Shown piece after piece: positions 25,854-35,062 of a DNA stretch of 64,000 nucleotides. The notes under the pieces are model-generated. The model saw nothing but the letters and a program-made list of their open reading frames with translations, was not told the origin of the DNA and did no database searches. This stretch comes from Citromicrobium sp. UBA3494 (GTDB taxonomy: Bacteria > Pseudomonadota > Alphaproteobacteria > Sphingomonadales > Sphingomonadaceae). The number at the start of each line of letters is the position of its first letter. Within the stretch, counting starts at the first letter, position 1. The stretch covers positions 186,001-250,000 of the forward strand of contig DFQH01000002.1 in NCBI GenBank assembly GCA_002377695.1, read 5' to 3'. A program made the position numbers and the translations under genes.

Positions 25854-28800
25854 ATGAATACGCTTTTGAGAACGCTGCTCGTGGGCAGCTCTTTGACGGT
25901 GATGGCCGGGCTCGCCGCTCCTGCCCTCGCGCAGGAGGTGCCGGACGCAAGCGCATCGCAGGATGAGGATGTGCAGGAAGAGGCTGCACCGACGAACGAG
26001 ATCGTCGTCACCGGTTCGCGCGTGCGTCGTGAAACCTACAACACCAACGCGCCGGTCGACGTGGTCACCCGCGAGGAAACGGTCCTTGCCGGCACTGCCT
26101 CGGTGGCGGATGCTCTCCAGGACAGCACGCTGGCCTCTGGCAGTGCGCAGCTGAACGAAGCCTATCTCGGCTTCGTGTCGCCCGGCGGGGCCGCTGCCAA
26201 CAGCATCGGTCTGCGTGGCCTTGGCCCCCAGCGGACCCTCGTCCTGCTGAACGGTCGGCGGCTCTCGCCTGCAGGCGTAGGCCCCGAACTAATCGCCGCC
26301 GATCTCAACGTGCTCCCCAATGCCATCCTCCAGCGTATCGAGGTGCTGCGCGAGGGCGCGTCCTCGATCTACGGATCGGACGCCATTGCCGGGGTGGTCA
26401 ACCTGATTACCGACGAGGTCGATGGCGTGACCGTCGATTTCTACACCAACCAGCCGGTCGAGCATGGGGGCGGCGGGCGAACCTACCGCGCCTCGGTCAC
26501 CGGGGGGACCGTTTTCGACGGTGGCTACATCACCGGGTCGTTCGAATATCGTGAACAGACCCCGCTCAAGGTGCGCGACCGCGAGGAATTCCGTTGTCCG
26601 ACAGATCTTCTGACGGACCCGGATACGGGCGAGCCGGTCGGCCAGCGGGTGCCGGGCAGTGACGAACTTCGCTGTTTTCCCTTCGATTCCGGCGGTATCG
26701 CGCAGAATTACCTGCTGGTCGCCGATACCGGGATCAATCGGTATTCCTATCGCGATGGCGACATAACCCAGCCCTATCTGGTCAATGATCTCGACATTCG
26801 CCCGCTGGCCAGCAGGCGCCAGCTCGATGTCGATGTAACGTCGGCCCTGCGGACATTCACCGGTTTCCTGAGTGCCGGGGTGGATGTGGGCGCGCTGGGC
26901 AATGCCGAAATCTATGGCGAAGCGCTGGTCACCCGGCGGGAATCGCAGCAGAACGACATCGCGCAGATCAACTACAACGCCGATACAATTGGTTTCGAGG
27001 TCGGCCCGCGCGCTGCCGCGACCAGTATTACCGGGCTTCCGGTCGTGGCCTACCCCTTCGCGCCGACGGCACTGGATACGGGCGGGACGCAAATCCTCCG
27101 GCCCTTCATCGTCCCGCCGATCGTCGATCGCAGCCAGGAGGTGAATTACTATCGCGGCGTGGCCGGTATCCGGGGCGATCTGGGCTTCGGCAATTTCCGC
27201 TATGATGCCTCGGTGGTCTATTCGCTGACCGACAGCACCTCCACCGTCGAAGGGATCGACGCGCGCAAGTTCCGCAATGCGGTAACCGCCGTGATCGCCC
27301 CGGACGGCACGCCCGACCAGTTCGTGACGGTCGCCGGCCCGGGTACGGTGGGCGCAGGCAACCGGTACACCTGCGCGGCGAACGTCGCCGGTGGCAACTA
27401 CCTGCCCGGCGCCAATTGCGTGCTGTTCAACTTCGCGGATCCGGCGGTGCTTGCAGGCGATATTCCGCAGGCCTCGCTCAACTATCTCTACGAGGACGTT
27501 GTCGGCGAGACGAGCTTCGAGCAGATTACCGGCCAGCTGATCCTCGACGGCACGCTGCTCGATCTGCCGGCAGGCCCGGTCAATATCGCGCTGGGTGCCG
27601 AGTTCCGGAGGGATTCGATCGACGACAATCCTTCCGAGATCGCGCAGTCGGGCAACCTCTACAACTTCACGTCGTCCGGCCGGACGAAGGGCAGTGACGA
27701 GGTCATCGAAGCCTTCGGCGAAGCCAGCATACCCATCCTGGCGGACAAGCCCTTCTTCCGTGAGCTGACCCTCGATGTGTCAGCCAGGATCACGGATTAC
27801 GAATCCTACGGTTCGGACTTCACCTATCGTGTGGGCGGCACCTGGGCTCCGACGGACTTCCTGCGCTTCAGGGGGAGCTACGGCACCGCCTATCGTGCAC
27901 CGAACCTGTACGAGCAGTTCGTCGCCGACCAGACCGGGTTCTATCCCGCCAGCTTCGACCCGTGCGACGAGTTCGCTTCGGTGTTCGATCCGTCCTCCAA
28001 CCGCTATCAGAACTGCCTTGCGGATCTCGAGCCCATTCTCGGTACCGCAGGCGCGCTTAACTTCACTGCGACCGGTGGGCCGCAGGTGATCACGCAGGGC
28101 GGGCGCGACGTTCTGGAGGCGGAAACCTCGACCTCGTGGGGGCTGGGCGCGATCCTGACGCTCCCCGCGGTCGGGTTCAGCCTGACTGCCGACTATTTCA
28201 ACATCGAGGTCAATGGTCAGGTCGATCTGCTGAACTCCGGCATTCTCAGTCGGTGCTTCAACTCGGACGACTTCCGGAGCGGCAACGAATTCTGCGAGTT
28301 CATCGAAGCGCGCGATGATGGGCAGGGCAACCTGACCAGCTTCCGCAATCCGTACCTCAACATCGCGTCGCAGAAGGTGGAAGGCATCGACTTCTCCGCC
28401 CGCCAGTCGATGGCGCTGCTGGGCGGGCAGTTCACGGCCGATCTGCGGGCAACCCGCATGCTGACCCAGGAACTGCAATCCTTCGAAGGCGATGAGCCGG
28501 TCAACTACAACGGCCGCCTCGCCTTCCAGTCGTCGCTGGGCGGACCGAAGTGGGTCGGCGATGCGGACCTGCGCTTCTCTTTCGGAGACATCACGTTCCG
28601 TTACGGACTGCAGTATGTCGGCCCGATGGACGGCAACGAGTTCGTCGAGGAAGGGCTGCTCGCGGCTCCTGTCGTGGACGGCGATCCTGTCGACTTCGAC
28701 CTGCTGGCCGAGGAGTATTTCGAACACGATATCTCTGTCCAGTTCCGCATTCAGGATCTGGGTCAGCTGACCCTCGGCGTGAACAACGTGTTCAACAATA

Positions 28801-28916
28801 AACCGTCGGTCATCAGTTCGGCTGGCGGTTTTCCGAGGATCGGAAACTACTTCAACTATAGTGGATACGACATCATCGGGCGCTCGTTCTTCCTGAACAT
28901 GACCCGGTCATTCTGA
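25854..28916 (+). CDS. TonB-dependent outer-membrane receptor
   Basis: The product has 1020 residues. A signal peptide (about residues 1-26, ending PALA-QE) targets it to the periplasm. The plug domain follows a NEIVVTGSRVRR segment, with GLRGLGPQRTLVLLNGRRL and IEVLREGASSIYGSDAIAGV, then a long 22-strand barrel ending NMTRSF with the terminal Phe expected for outer-membrane proteins. Receptors of this type import iron complexes, vitamins, or plant and algal oligomers; the substrate cannot be read from the sequence. ATG 25854 has a GGGAGG site. A divergent LytS/LytTR pair lies upstream and a strong terminator follows. Confidence 0.94.
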   Translation: MNTLLRTLLVGSSLTVMAGLAAPALAQEVPDASASQDEDVQEEAAPTNEIVVTGSRVRRETYNTNAPVDVVTREETVLAGTASVADALQDSTLASGSAQLNEAYLGFVSPGGAAANSIGLRGLGPQRTLVLLNGRRLSPAGVGPELIAADLNVLPNAILQRIEVLREGASSIYGSDAIAGVVNLITDEVDGVTVDFYTNQPVEHGGGGRTYRASVTGGTVFDGGYITGSFEYREQTPLKVRDREEFRCPTDLLTDPDTGEPVGQRVPGSDELRCFPFDSGGIAQNYLLVADTGINRYSYRDGDITQPYLVNDLDIRPLASRRQLDVDVTSALRTFTGFLSAGVDVGALGNAEIYGEALVTRRESQQNDIAQINYNADTIGFEVGPRAAATSITGLPVVAYPFAPTALDTGGTQILRPFIVPPIVDRSQEVNYYRGVAGIRGDLGFGNFRYDASVVYSLTDSTSTVEGIDARKFRNAVTAVIAPDGTPDQFVTVAGPGTVGAGNRYTCAANVAGGNYLPGANCVLFNFADPAVLAGDIPQASLNYLYEDVVGETSFEQITGQLILDGTLLDLPAGPVNIALGAEFRRDSIDDNPSEIAQSGNLYNFTSSGRTKGSDEVIEAFGEASIPILADKPFFRELTLDVSARITDYESYGSDFTYRVGGTWAPTDFLRFRGSYGTAYRAPNLYEQFVADQTGFYPASFDPCDEFASVFDPSSNRYQNCLADLEPILGTAGALNFTATGGPQVITQGGRDVLEAETSTSWGLGAILTLPAVGFSLTADYFNIEVNGQVDLLNSGILSRCFNSDDFRSGNEFCEFIEARDDGQGNLTSFRNPYLNIASQKVEGIDFSARQSMALLGGQFTADLRATRMLTQELQSFEGDEPVNYNGRLAFQSSLGGPKWVGDADLRFSFGDITFRYGLQYVGPMDGNEFVEEGLLAAPVVDGDPVDFDLLAEEYFEHDISVQFRIQDLGQLTLGVNNVFNNKPSVISSAGGFPRIGNYFNYSGYDIIGRSFFLNMTRSF

Positions 28917-28932
28917 ACCCTCTCCCCAAGAG

Positions 28933-28966
28933 GCGGCGGGGTGCCATCCGGCACCCCGTCGTTTTT
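28933..28966 (+). terminator. Strong intrinsic terminator after the TonB receptor
   Basis: A 13-pair stem (core GGGGTGCC / GGCACCCC with two G-U pairs) has an ATCC loop and is followed by five T residues. It begins 16 bases after the receptor stop codon and implies a monocistronic transcript. Confidence 0.9.
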
Positions 28967-29042
28967 CCTGTCCGGAACTCCCTCGCTGCGCCAGCCAGGG
29001 TCTCGCGCGCTGTTACGCCGGTAGCGCAAGTCCCCGCCACCC

Positions 29043-29828
29043 TCAGGCCGGTTCGCGGCGCATGCTGTCGATCTTCCGGGCGACCATTTCGACAAACCCG
29101 CGCACCGAGTCAGGATCGAAGGTGGCAGGCGCCCAACCTTCGCGGACTTCGAGAGCTCGGGCGACCAATGCGTCTCGCGAATGACGCCGCAGCCACCAGT
29201 GCCCGCCCTCGGTCTTGGAGAGAATTCGCCCCGTTTCGGCGGCATGAAGAGAGCGTGCGGCATTGAGGATGGCATTCACGCGCGTCCTGTCGTCCGAGCG
29301 CTCCTCCACCTGGCGCAAATGCCATCCCAGTTCTTCGACCAGCGCGGCGAGCAACAGACGCCGGGACACCGATCCGAACGCCTCGTTGGCGGGCTTCCCG
29401 CTGAGCGTGATGCCCGCATCGCGGCACAGCACAATATCGATCAGCATGTCATTCGCCGTTCCGGGCGGCTCGCACGCGGATTCCAGGCCCGGACCGGTCG
29501 AGAGCGCGAATGCGAACGGCAAGTCCAGCCGCGCGGTTTGCGCTGCTTCGGCCGGAAAGAGAACGACCTCCAGACCCTGCGCCGGAACGGCAAGGACAGG
29601 ATGCGAAAGCCGGGATGAGAGGTCCTCGCGGGTGGCCCTGTCCAGATCGCCATCGACGATCCCGAGCAGATCAATATCGCTGCGGTGTGGTGCGAAGTCG
29701 CCCTGCACCGCGGATCCGCACAGGTACAAACCCAGCAGTCTGTCGCCAAGCACATCGTGGAAAGACCGCGTGGCTGCGAGTAGATATTCTCTAATCCCTG
29801 GCGGGATGTCGGAGCCGGATGACGTCAT
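29043..29828 (-). CDS. Aminoglycoside-nucleotidyltransferase-like protein (ANT/AadA fold)
   Basis: The product has 261 residues. The nucleotidyltransferase motif GSAVQGDF followed by SDIDLL (near residues 38-54) with a later Asp block, and a helical C-terminal half (DUF4111-like) with ALVEELGWHLRQVEER, match the AadA/ANT(3'') architecture. Chromosomal members of this group often have no proven resistance role, so a drug-modifying activity is only possible. It is the last gene of a SLC13-trmB-NTase unit, 33 bases after trmB. The C-terminal WWLRRHSRDALVARALEV is of the expected helical type. Confidence 0.75.
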   Translation of the reverse strand: MTSSGSDIPPGIREYLLAATRSFHDVLGDRLLGLYLCGSAVQGDFAPHRSDIDLLGIVDGDLDRATREDLSSRLSHPVLAVPAQGLEVVLFPAEAAQTARLDLPFAFALSTGPGLESACEPPGTANDMLIDIVLCRDAGITLSGKPANEAFGSVSRRLLLAALVEELGWHLRQVEERSDDRTRVNAILNAARSLHAAETGRILSKTEGGHWWLRRHSRDALVARALEVREGWAPATFDPDSVRGFVEMVARKIDSMRREPA

Positions 29829-29861
29829 GACCTTTGCGCCGTTCTTGCCTGTGGCGGGCCC

Positions 29862-30575
29862 TCATCGCCTGCGGAACCGGAAGTACCACACCTCGTGGCC
29901 CATCTGTTCGCGCGCCTTCTTCTCGTAGCGGGTCTCGCACCAGCCAGAAGGGCGCTGCTGGAAGCTCTTCGGGCCTTCCACCTGCCATTCGAACGGGCCG
30001 TTCGCGGGATCGGTAAAGCGGCGCATCACCATCAGCGCATGGCGCAGGTAGACCGGGTGATCCGTGCCGAAACGAAATTCGCCGCCCGGCTTCAGCTTGT
30101 CCGCGATCATCCGCACCGGCCCGTCGTTCATCATTCGCCGCTTGGCATGGCGCGCCTTGGGCCAGGGGTCGGGGTGCAGCAGGTAGGCCATGGTGAGCGC
30201 GCCGTCGGGCACGCGCGACAGCACGTTCAGCGCATCGCCCGCGTGCAGCCGGATATTGGCGAGCCGCTGTTCCTCCACATGGGTCAGCGCCTGGGCCACG
30301 CCGTTGAGGAAGGGCTCGGCACCGATGAAGCCGTGATTGGGCAGCAGGTCTGCGCGATAGGCCAGATGCTCGCCCCCGCCGAAGCCGATCTCGAAATGCA
30401 GCGGGCAGTCCTCGCCGAACAGCCGCTCGGCGGTGATCGGGCCTTCCTCGGGCACGGAAATCTTCGGCAGCAGGCCGTCGACCAGCGCCTGCTGGCGCGC
30501 GCGCAGCGGCTTGCCGACGCTGCGACCGTACAGCCGGCTGAGAGTGGTGGGATCGCCTTCCTTGTGCGCTGTCAT
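29862..30575 (-). CDS. trmB: tRNA (guanine-46-N7)-methyltransferase
   Basis: The product has 237 residues. It uses S-adenosylmethionine to make m7G46 in tRNA variable loops. The SAM-binding motif is FEIGFGGGEHLA, with FIGAEPFLNGV, LLHPDPWPKARHAKRR (the catalytic PDPWPKxxHxKRR signature) and FRFGTDHPVY. Length and order match the family. The C-terminus ends in ARE...YFRFRRR, probably tRNA-contacting. It is separated from the SLC13 gene by only 19 bases, so they are likely co-transcribed. Confidence 0.96.
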   Translation of the reverse strand: MTAHKEGDPTTLSRLYGRSVGKPLRARQQALVDGLLPKISVPEEGPITAERLFGEDCPLHFEIGFGGGEHLAYRADLLPNHGFIGAEPFLNGVAQALTHVEEQRLANIRLHAGDALNVLSRVPDGALTMAYLLHPDPWPKARHAKRRMMNDGPVRMIADKLKPGGEFRFGTDHPVYLRHALMVMRRFTDPANGPFEWQVEGPKSFQQRPSGWCETRYEKKAREQMGHEVWYFRFRRR

Positions 30576-30594
30576 GCGCAGGGCCGCTAGCGGC

Positions 30595-32391
30595 TCAGCC
30601 GAAGTAAATCCAGATGGCGACGGACACCGCCAGCCCGACCACGATATTCATGGGCAGACCGATCTTCACGAAATCGGAGAAGCGATAGTTCGCCGCGCCA
30701 TAGACCAGCGTGTTGGTCTGGTAGCCGATGGGCGTTGCGAAGCTGGCGCTGGCGCCGAACATCACCGCCACGATCAGCGGGCGCGCATCAAGCCCGGCGG
30801 CATCCGCCAGCCCGATGGCAAGCGGCGTCATGATGACGGCGATGGCGTTGTTGGTGATCGCCTCTGTCAGCGTGCTGGTGACGGCGTAGACCAGCAGGAT
30901 CAGCACCAGCAGCGAACCCGCGCCCAGCAGCGGCTGGATCGTGTCGACGATCAGTTCGATGGTCCCCGCATTGTCGAGCCCCGTGCCGAAGGCGAGCATG
31001 CCGAAGATCAGCACCAGCGTGCTGCCGTCGAGGCTCGCCCAGGCATCGCTTGGCTCGATGCAGCGGGTGGCCAGCACCAGCGCGACGCCGCCGACCGCCA
31101 GCGCTTCGATCGGCAGGCCGAACACCGCCGCGCCGATGACCACCGCCGCCAGCGTGGCAATCGCGATCGGGGCCTTGGTCCGGCGGAAGGACTGCGCCGT
31201 GGTCAAGCCGACATTGGTCAGCTGGACGTTGCCCTGCAGCGCCTGCGCCGCGTCGGGCCCCGCCGCGATCAGCAGCCGGTCGCCCGCGCGCACGCGCGTC
31301 TCGCCCAGCGAGGGCCCGGGCAGGTGATGCGGGCGCGCAAGGCCAAGCACGCGGACCCGCAGGCGCGAGAGCAGCGGAATCTCCTTCAGCCGCTGGCCGA
31401 CCACCGGGTGCGTGGCGGAAACCACCGCCTCGATCACGCGCAGGTCGGTGGGGCGCTTGTCGCGCGCGGTCTCGACACCGCCGCCCAATCCGACGAGGCC
31501 GGTGCGGAAATCGGGCGCCTCGGCGAGCGAGGTGATTTCTTCGGGACTGGCGCTGACGATCAGCTGGTCGTCCGCTGCCAGTTGGAAATCGTCCAGATCC
31601 CTTCGGTAGAGGTCGGTTCCGCGCTGGACTGCGACAATCCGGACGCCGGGACGCCGCCCGATATTGCTCTCCGCCAGCGTCTTGCCGACATATTTGCTCG
31701 TCTCCATCAGGGTCAGATGCGTGAGATAGATGTCGCTCTCGCGCGTTTCGTCGCCCATGCGCGGGCCGCGATCGGGTAGCAGCAGCGGGCCCAGGATCAG
31801 CAGCACGACAAGCCCCGCGATCGTGCCGACGAAGCCGACCGCCGTGATCTCGAAGATGCCGAAAGCCTCCTGCCCAGCCTCCTGGGCAACGCCATCGACC
31901 AGCAGGTTGGTCGAGGTGCCGATCAGCGTCATCGTGCCGCCCAGGATGCACAGGTAGGATAGCGGGATCAGCAACCGCGTCGCGCCCACCTTCAGGACCT
32001 GGGCCAGTTTCTTGACCACCGGGATCATCACGATGACGACCGGCGTGTTGTTCATGAAGGCCGACGCCGCGATCGTGCCCAGGCCGATCTCGGCGGTGGC
32101 AAGCCGGGGGCTCTGCGTGGTGCGGCGAATGACCCAGCCGGACACTTCCTCCAGCGCGCCGGTCCGCAGCAATGCGCCCGACAGGATGAACATCGCCGCG
32201 ATGGTGATCGGCGCCGGGTTGGCGAAGGTGCCCAGCATCTCCTTGGGCGACAGATAGCCGAAAGCGAGCATCACGGCGCCCGAGACGACCGCGATGACCA
32301 CCGGAGGCCGCCGTTCCAGCAGGAAGGCGACGAAGGTGAGAGCCAGCAGCGCCAGCCCGATCAGGGCCGAATAGTCGGAAAGGAACGCCAT
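30595..32391 (-). CDS. SLC13-family permease with TrkA-C domains
   Basis: The product has 598 residues. It is a membrane transporter of the SLC13/DASS (ArsB-NhaD) superfamily, which carries sulfate, dicarboxylates or arsenite-like anions with Na+ or H+. About 10-12 helices are split by a central cytoplasmic region (residues 205-370) containing two TrkA-C (RCK-C) domains (SDIYLTHLTLMETSKYVGKT; VIEAVVSATHPVVGQRLKE). The signature SNTT-like motif appears as STNLLVDG after LIGTS. ATG 32391 was preferred to GTG 32403. The substrate is unknown. Confidence 0.9.
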   Translation of the reverse strand: MAFLSDYSALIGLALLALTFVAFLLERRPPVVIAVVSGAVMLAFGYLSPKEMLGTFANPAPITIAAMFILSGALLRTGALEEVSGWVIRRTTQSPRLATAEIGLGTIAASAFMNNTPVVIVMIPVVKKLAQVLKVGATRLLIPLSYLCILGGTMTLIGTSTNLLVDGVAQEAGQEAFGIFEITAVGFVGTIAGLVVLLILGPLLLPDRGPRMGDETRESDIYLTHLTLMETSKYVGKTLAESNIGRRPGVRIVAVQRGTDLYRRDLDDFQLAADDQLIVSASPEEITSLAEAPDFRTGLVGLGGGVETARDKRPTDLRVIEAVVSATHPVVGQRLKEIPLLSRLRVRVLGLARPHHLPGPSLGETRVRAGDRLLIAAGPDAAQALQGNVQLTNVGLTTAQSFRRTKAPIAIATLAAVVIGAAVFGLPIEALAVGGVALVLATRCIEPSDAWASLDGSTLVLIFGMLAFGTGLDNAGTIELIVDTIQPLLGAGSLLVLILLVYAVTSTLTEAITNNAIAVIMTPLAIGLADAAGLDARPLIVAVMFGASASFATPIGYQTNTLVYGAANYRFSDFVKIGLPMNIVVGLAVSVAIWIYFG

Positions 32392-32546
32392 GGGGCCCTG
32401 CACAAGCGTGGGTGATCGCTAGCAAATGCGCAGACGCGAACCGGGTTTCCAAGCGAAATCGGATGGCGCCAGGAAAAGCATTTCTTCTGCGCGCCCGATG
32501 GGCGGGGGGTGTCGCAGTCAGGCGGTTCGCGTTAGGCGCCATTCGC

Positions 32547-33809
32547 ATGGAAGAACTCTTCGCATATCTCGGCGGGCAGCCGCCGCTGGTTCAGGCGCTG
32601 GGCGGCGTGGCGCTGCTGCTGCTGATCGCCTTTCTGGTCAATCTGGTGCTCAAGAAGGTGGTGCTGCGCATGGCCGCCCCCTTCCTCGACCGGCGGACGA
32701 AGACGCCGGACAAGGCGGTCGGCTGGCTGGTGACCACGATCCCGCTGCTGATCATCTCGCGCGGGATCGTTTTCGTGCGCTACCTGCCCGAAGAGTTCGA
32801 AACGGTCGTCTCCAATGTCGCCAATGCCAGCATCGTGCTGGTCATTGCGCTCGCCATCACCACCGGGCTGACCTACGTCAACGAGCTGTACAAGCGCCGG
32901 CCCGAGGCCAGACACCGCCCTATCAAGGGCTTCCTCCAGGTGGTGAAGATCCTCGTCTTCGGCGCGGCCGCGATCCTCGGGGTGGCCGCGCTGATCGAAC
33001 AGTCGCCGCTGCTGCTGCTGTCGGGCCTGGGCGCGATGGCGGCGGTGCTGCTGCTCGTGTTCAAGGACACGATCCTCAGTCTGGTCGCCTCGGTCCAGCT
33101 GTCCGCGCAGGACATGCTGCGCGTCGGCGACTGGATCGAGATGCCGCAACAGAACGCCGACGGCGACGTCATCGATATCGCACTGCACACGGTGAAGGTG
33201 CAGAACTTCGACAAGACGATCACCATCATCCCGACCTACAAGCTGATCAACGAGAGCTTTCGCAACTGGCGCGGGATGGCCGAGGCGGGCGGGCGCCGGA
33301 TCAAGCGCGCGATCAACCTCGACCAGAACACGCTGCGCTTCCTGAGCGACGAGGAAGTGTCGGACCTGCGGCGTTTCCGGCTGCTGCGCGATTACCTCGA
33401 CCGCAAGGAGCAGGAGCTGCGCGAATGGAACGCGCGCGAAATGGCGGGGGAGGACAATCCGGTCAATGCGCGGCGGATCACCAATATCGGCATGTTCCGG
33501 GCCTACGTGCTCGCCTATCTGCGCACCCATCCGCGGATCAATCACGACATGCTGACACTGGTGCGCCAGCTGGAGCCGACGCCCACCGGGTTGCCGCTGC
33601 AGATCTACACTTTTGCCGCGACCACCCAGTTCGCGGAGTACGAGTTCATCCAGTCGGAGATTTTCGACCACCTGCTGGCGATCCTGCCCGAGTTCGGCCT
33701 GCGTGCTTTCCAGGAGCCGAGCGGAGTGGACTTCGCCCGGCTTTCCAGCCCGCGCACGCTGAAACAGTGGGAGCGCCGCGAGACGGAGACGCCGGGCAAC
33801 GTCATCTAG
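32547..33809 (+). CDS. MscS-family mechanosensitive channel (first of three)
   Basis: The product has 420 residues. It belongs to the YbdG/MscS class: about five hydrophobic helices (residues 10-195) and a cytosolic MscS beta domain with LSAQDMLRVGDWIEMPQ and KLINESFRNWRGMAEAGGRR, which is closer to YbdG than to MscS proper. The pore helix GLGAMAAVLLLVFKDTILSLV is clear. Such channels open on hypo-osmotic shock. ATG 32547 is preferred over the longer open frame from 32412 because the extra residues lack hydrophobic or conserved character. Two further MscS-type genes lie at 39404 and 57059. Confidence 0.9.
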   Translation: MEELFAYLGGQPPLVQALGGVALLLLIAFLVNLVLKKVVLRMAAPFLDRRTKTPDKAVGWLVTTIPLLIISRGIVFVRYLPEEFETVVSNVANASIVLVIALAITTGLTYVNELYKRRPEARHRPIKGFLQVVKILVFGAAAILGVAALIEQSPLLLLSGLGAMAAVLLLVFKDTILSLVASVQLSAQDMLRVGDWIEMPQQNADGDVIDIALHTVKVQNFDKTITIIPTYKLINESFRNWRGMAEAGGRRIKRAINLDQNTLRFLSDEEVSDLRRFRLLRDYLDRKEQELREWNAREMAGEDNPVNARRITNIGMFRAYVLAYLRTHPRINHDMLTLVRQLEPTPTGLPLQIYTFAATTQFAEYEFIQSEIFDHLLAILPEFGLRAFQEPSGVDFARLSSPRTLKQWERRETETPGNVI

Positions 33810-33858
33810 CGGCCAAGCCTGCCTGTGCCCGGTCCGTGTGCCGCCGCCCCGACATAGC

Positions 33859-33890
33859 AAAACACCCCGGAGCCAGGCTCGCGGGGCGTG
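33859..33890 (-). terminator. Probable terminator downstream of ctrA
   Basis: Read on the minus strand, a hairpin with GCCCCGCGAG and CTCCGGGG arms (one bulge) is followed by GTTTTG. It begins about 30 bases after the ctrA stop, in the gap shared with the convergent MscS gene. Confidence 0.65.
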
Positions 33891-33918
33891 ATGCCGATCC
33901 CGTCCATGGGAAAATCCG

Positions 33919-34614
33919 TCAGGCCGCTTCGGCCTCTTCGTTCGGGTCGCGCAGCACGTAGCCGCGGCCCCACACGGTTTCGATGTAATTCTCGCCGTCG
34001 CATGCATGGCTGAGCTTCTTGCGCAGCTTGCAGATGAACACGTCGATGATCTTGAGCTCGGGCTCGTCCATCCCGCCGTACAGGTGGTTGAGGAACATTT
34101 CCTTGGTCAGCGTGGTGCCCTTGCGCAAGCTGAGCAGCTCCAGCATCGCGTATTCCTTGCCGGTCAGGTGCACGCGCGCCCCGTCGACCTCCACGGTCTT
34201 GGCATCGAGGTTCACCGCCAGCTTGCCGGTGCGGATGACCGACTGGCTGTGGCCCTTCGAACGGCGCACCACGGCGTGGATGCGGGCGACCAGTTCCTCG
34301 CGGTGGAAGGGCTTGGTTACGTAATCGTCGGCACCGAAGCCGAAGCTGCGGATCTTGGAGTCCATTTCCGCAATGCCCGAAAGTATGAGAACCGGCGTCT
34401 GCACCTTGGCGACGCGCAGTTTCTTGAGCACATCGTAACCGTGCATGTCCGGCAGGTTCAGATCGAGCAGGATGATATCGTAATCATACAGCTTGCCCAG
34501 ATCGAGGCCTTCCTCGCCCAGATCGGTCGAATAGACGTTGAAGCCTTCCGTGGTCAGCATCAGCTCGATGGCCTTGGCCGTGGTCGGTTCGTCCTCGATC
34601 AGCAATACGCGCAT
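33919..34614 (-). CDS. ctrA: Cell-cycle response regulator CtrA
   Basis: The product has 231 residues, the same length as Caulobacter CtrA. The receiver has [16 protein letters not shown], the phospho-acceptor Asp in [16 protein letters not shown], and [16 protein letters not shown]; the winged-helix domain has [30 protein letters not shown] and [10 protein letters not shown]. CtrA is the alphaproteobacterial master regulator of replication, division and motility genes. ATG 34614 was chosen for that length. The C-terminus ends EEAEAA, and an Ala-Ala end is known to be a ClpXP degradation signal in Caulobacter CtrA; here that is inference. Confidence 0.97.
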   Translation of the reverse strand: MRVLLIEDEPTTAKAIELMLTTEGFNVYSTDLGEEGLDLGKLYDYDIILLDLNLPDMHGYDVLKKLRVAKVQTPVLILSGIAEMDSKIRSFGFGADDYVTKPFHREELVARIHAVVRRSKGHSQSVIRTGKLAVNLDAKTVEVDGARVHLTGKEYAMLELLSLRKGTTLTKEMFLNHLYGGMDEPELKIIDVFICKLRKKLSHACDGENYIETVWGRGYVLRDPNEEAEAA

Positions 34615-34676
34615 GGGTTGCCCCCTTTGCCCCTGTGGATGTGCTGCGACACTCCATTGCGGAGCGCTGCATTTCA

Positions 34677-34793
34677 TTAACCACACAAGGTCTGAACGGA
34701 AAAGGTTAACATCGTGTAAAGCGCGTGTTTGCGGCGAATCGCGCGGTGAGGCGAGCCTCCCGTGAGTCGAGCCGTGCGCCGCATGACAGAGTC
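34677..34793 (-). promoter_or_regulatory. ctrA upstream region with TTAACC half-sites and two GANTC sites
   Basis: Upstream of ctrA lie TTAACC at 34677-34682 and GGTTAA at 34704-34709 (inverted), both matching half of the CtrA box TTAA-N7-TTAA, and GAGTC at 34764-34768 and 34789-34793, which fit CcrM methylation sites. In Caulobacter the ctrA P1 promoter is governed by a GANTC and GcrA, with CtrA feedback. The same logic here is inference; -35/-10 elements were not identified. Confidence 0.55.
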
Positions 34794-34832
34794 ACCCGAA
34801 AGCCACAGGTCGCCGTGCTTGCAAAGCAAGGC

Positions 34833-34861
34833 TTGCGATCTTGCACCGCAGCGGATATTTC
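34833..34861 (+). promoter_or_regulatory. Candidate promoter of the aromatic leader / chorismate mutase operon
   Basis: TTGCGA (34833-34838) and TATTTC (34856-34861) are separated by 17 bases, a reasonable sigma-70-type arrangement. Transcription would begin near 34868, followed at once by a 7-pair hairpin (CGAAAGC / GCTTTCG, 34869-34894) and then the leader ORF at 34925. Confidence 0.4.
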
Positions 34862-34924
34862 CTTTCACCGAAAGCGCAAGAGGCAGTGCTTTCGTTTCAA
34901 TTTTCGCCTCGGGAGCGTTCAGTG

Positions 34925-35062
34925 ATGACCAGGCTTCGGGATATCGCAATCCCCGCTTTGGCCCCAGCTTCGAATTGCGCGTCGCCGTTCACTTCGGCGT
35001 CCTTCGCGCGCGTCTCCTATTATACCTATTATTTCGGTTCGTTTAGCGGCCGGTACGCCTGA
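34925..35062 (+). CDS. Candidate Tyr/Phe-rich leader peptide (attenuator ORF)
   Basis: A 45-codon ORF starts at ATG 34925, with GGAG nine bases upstream, and stops at TGA 35060. Residues 32-44 read YYTYYFGSFSGRY, so seven of thirteen residues are Tyr or Phe, five of them Tyr and two of them Phe. It lies 116 bases upstream of a chorismate mutase gene, the committed step to Tyr and Phe. Aromatic-rich leaders regulate pheA by ribosome stalling in enterobacteria (pheL). No leader of this sort is known to me in Sphingomonadales. The stop codon sits inside a hairpin (35051-35073). It may be a regulatory ORF rather than a functional protein. Confidence 0.55.
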   Translation: MTRLRDIAIPALAPASNCASPFTSASFARVSYYTYYFGSFSGRYA

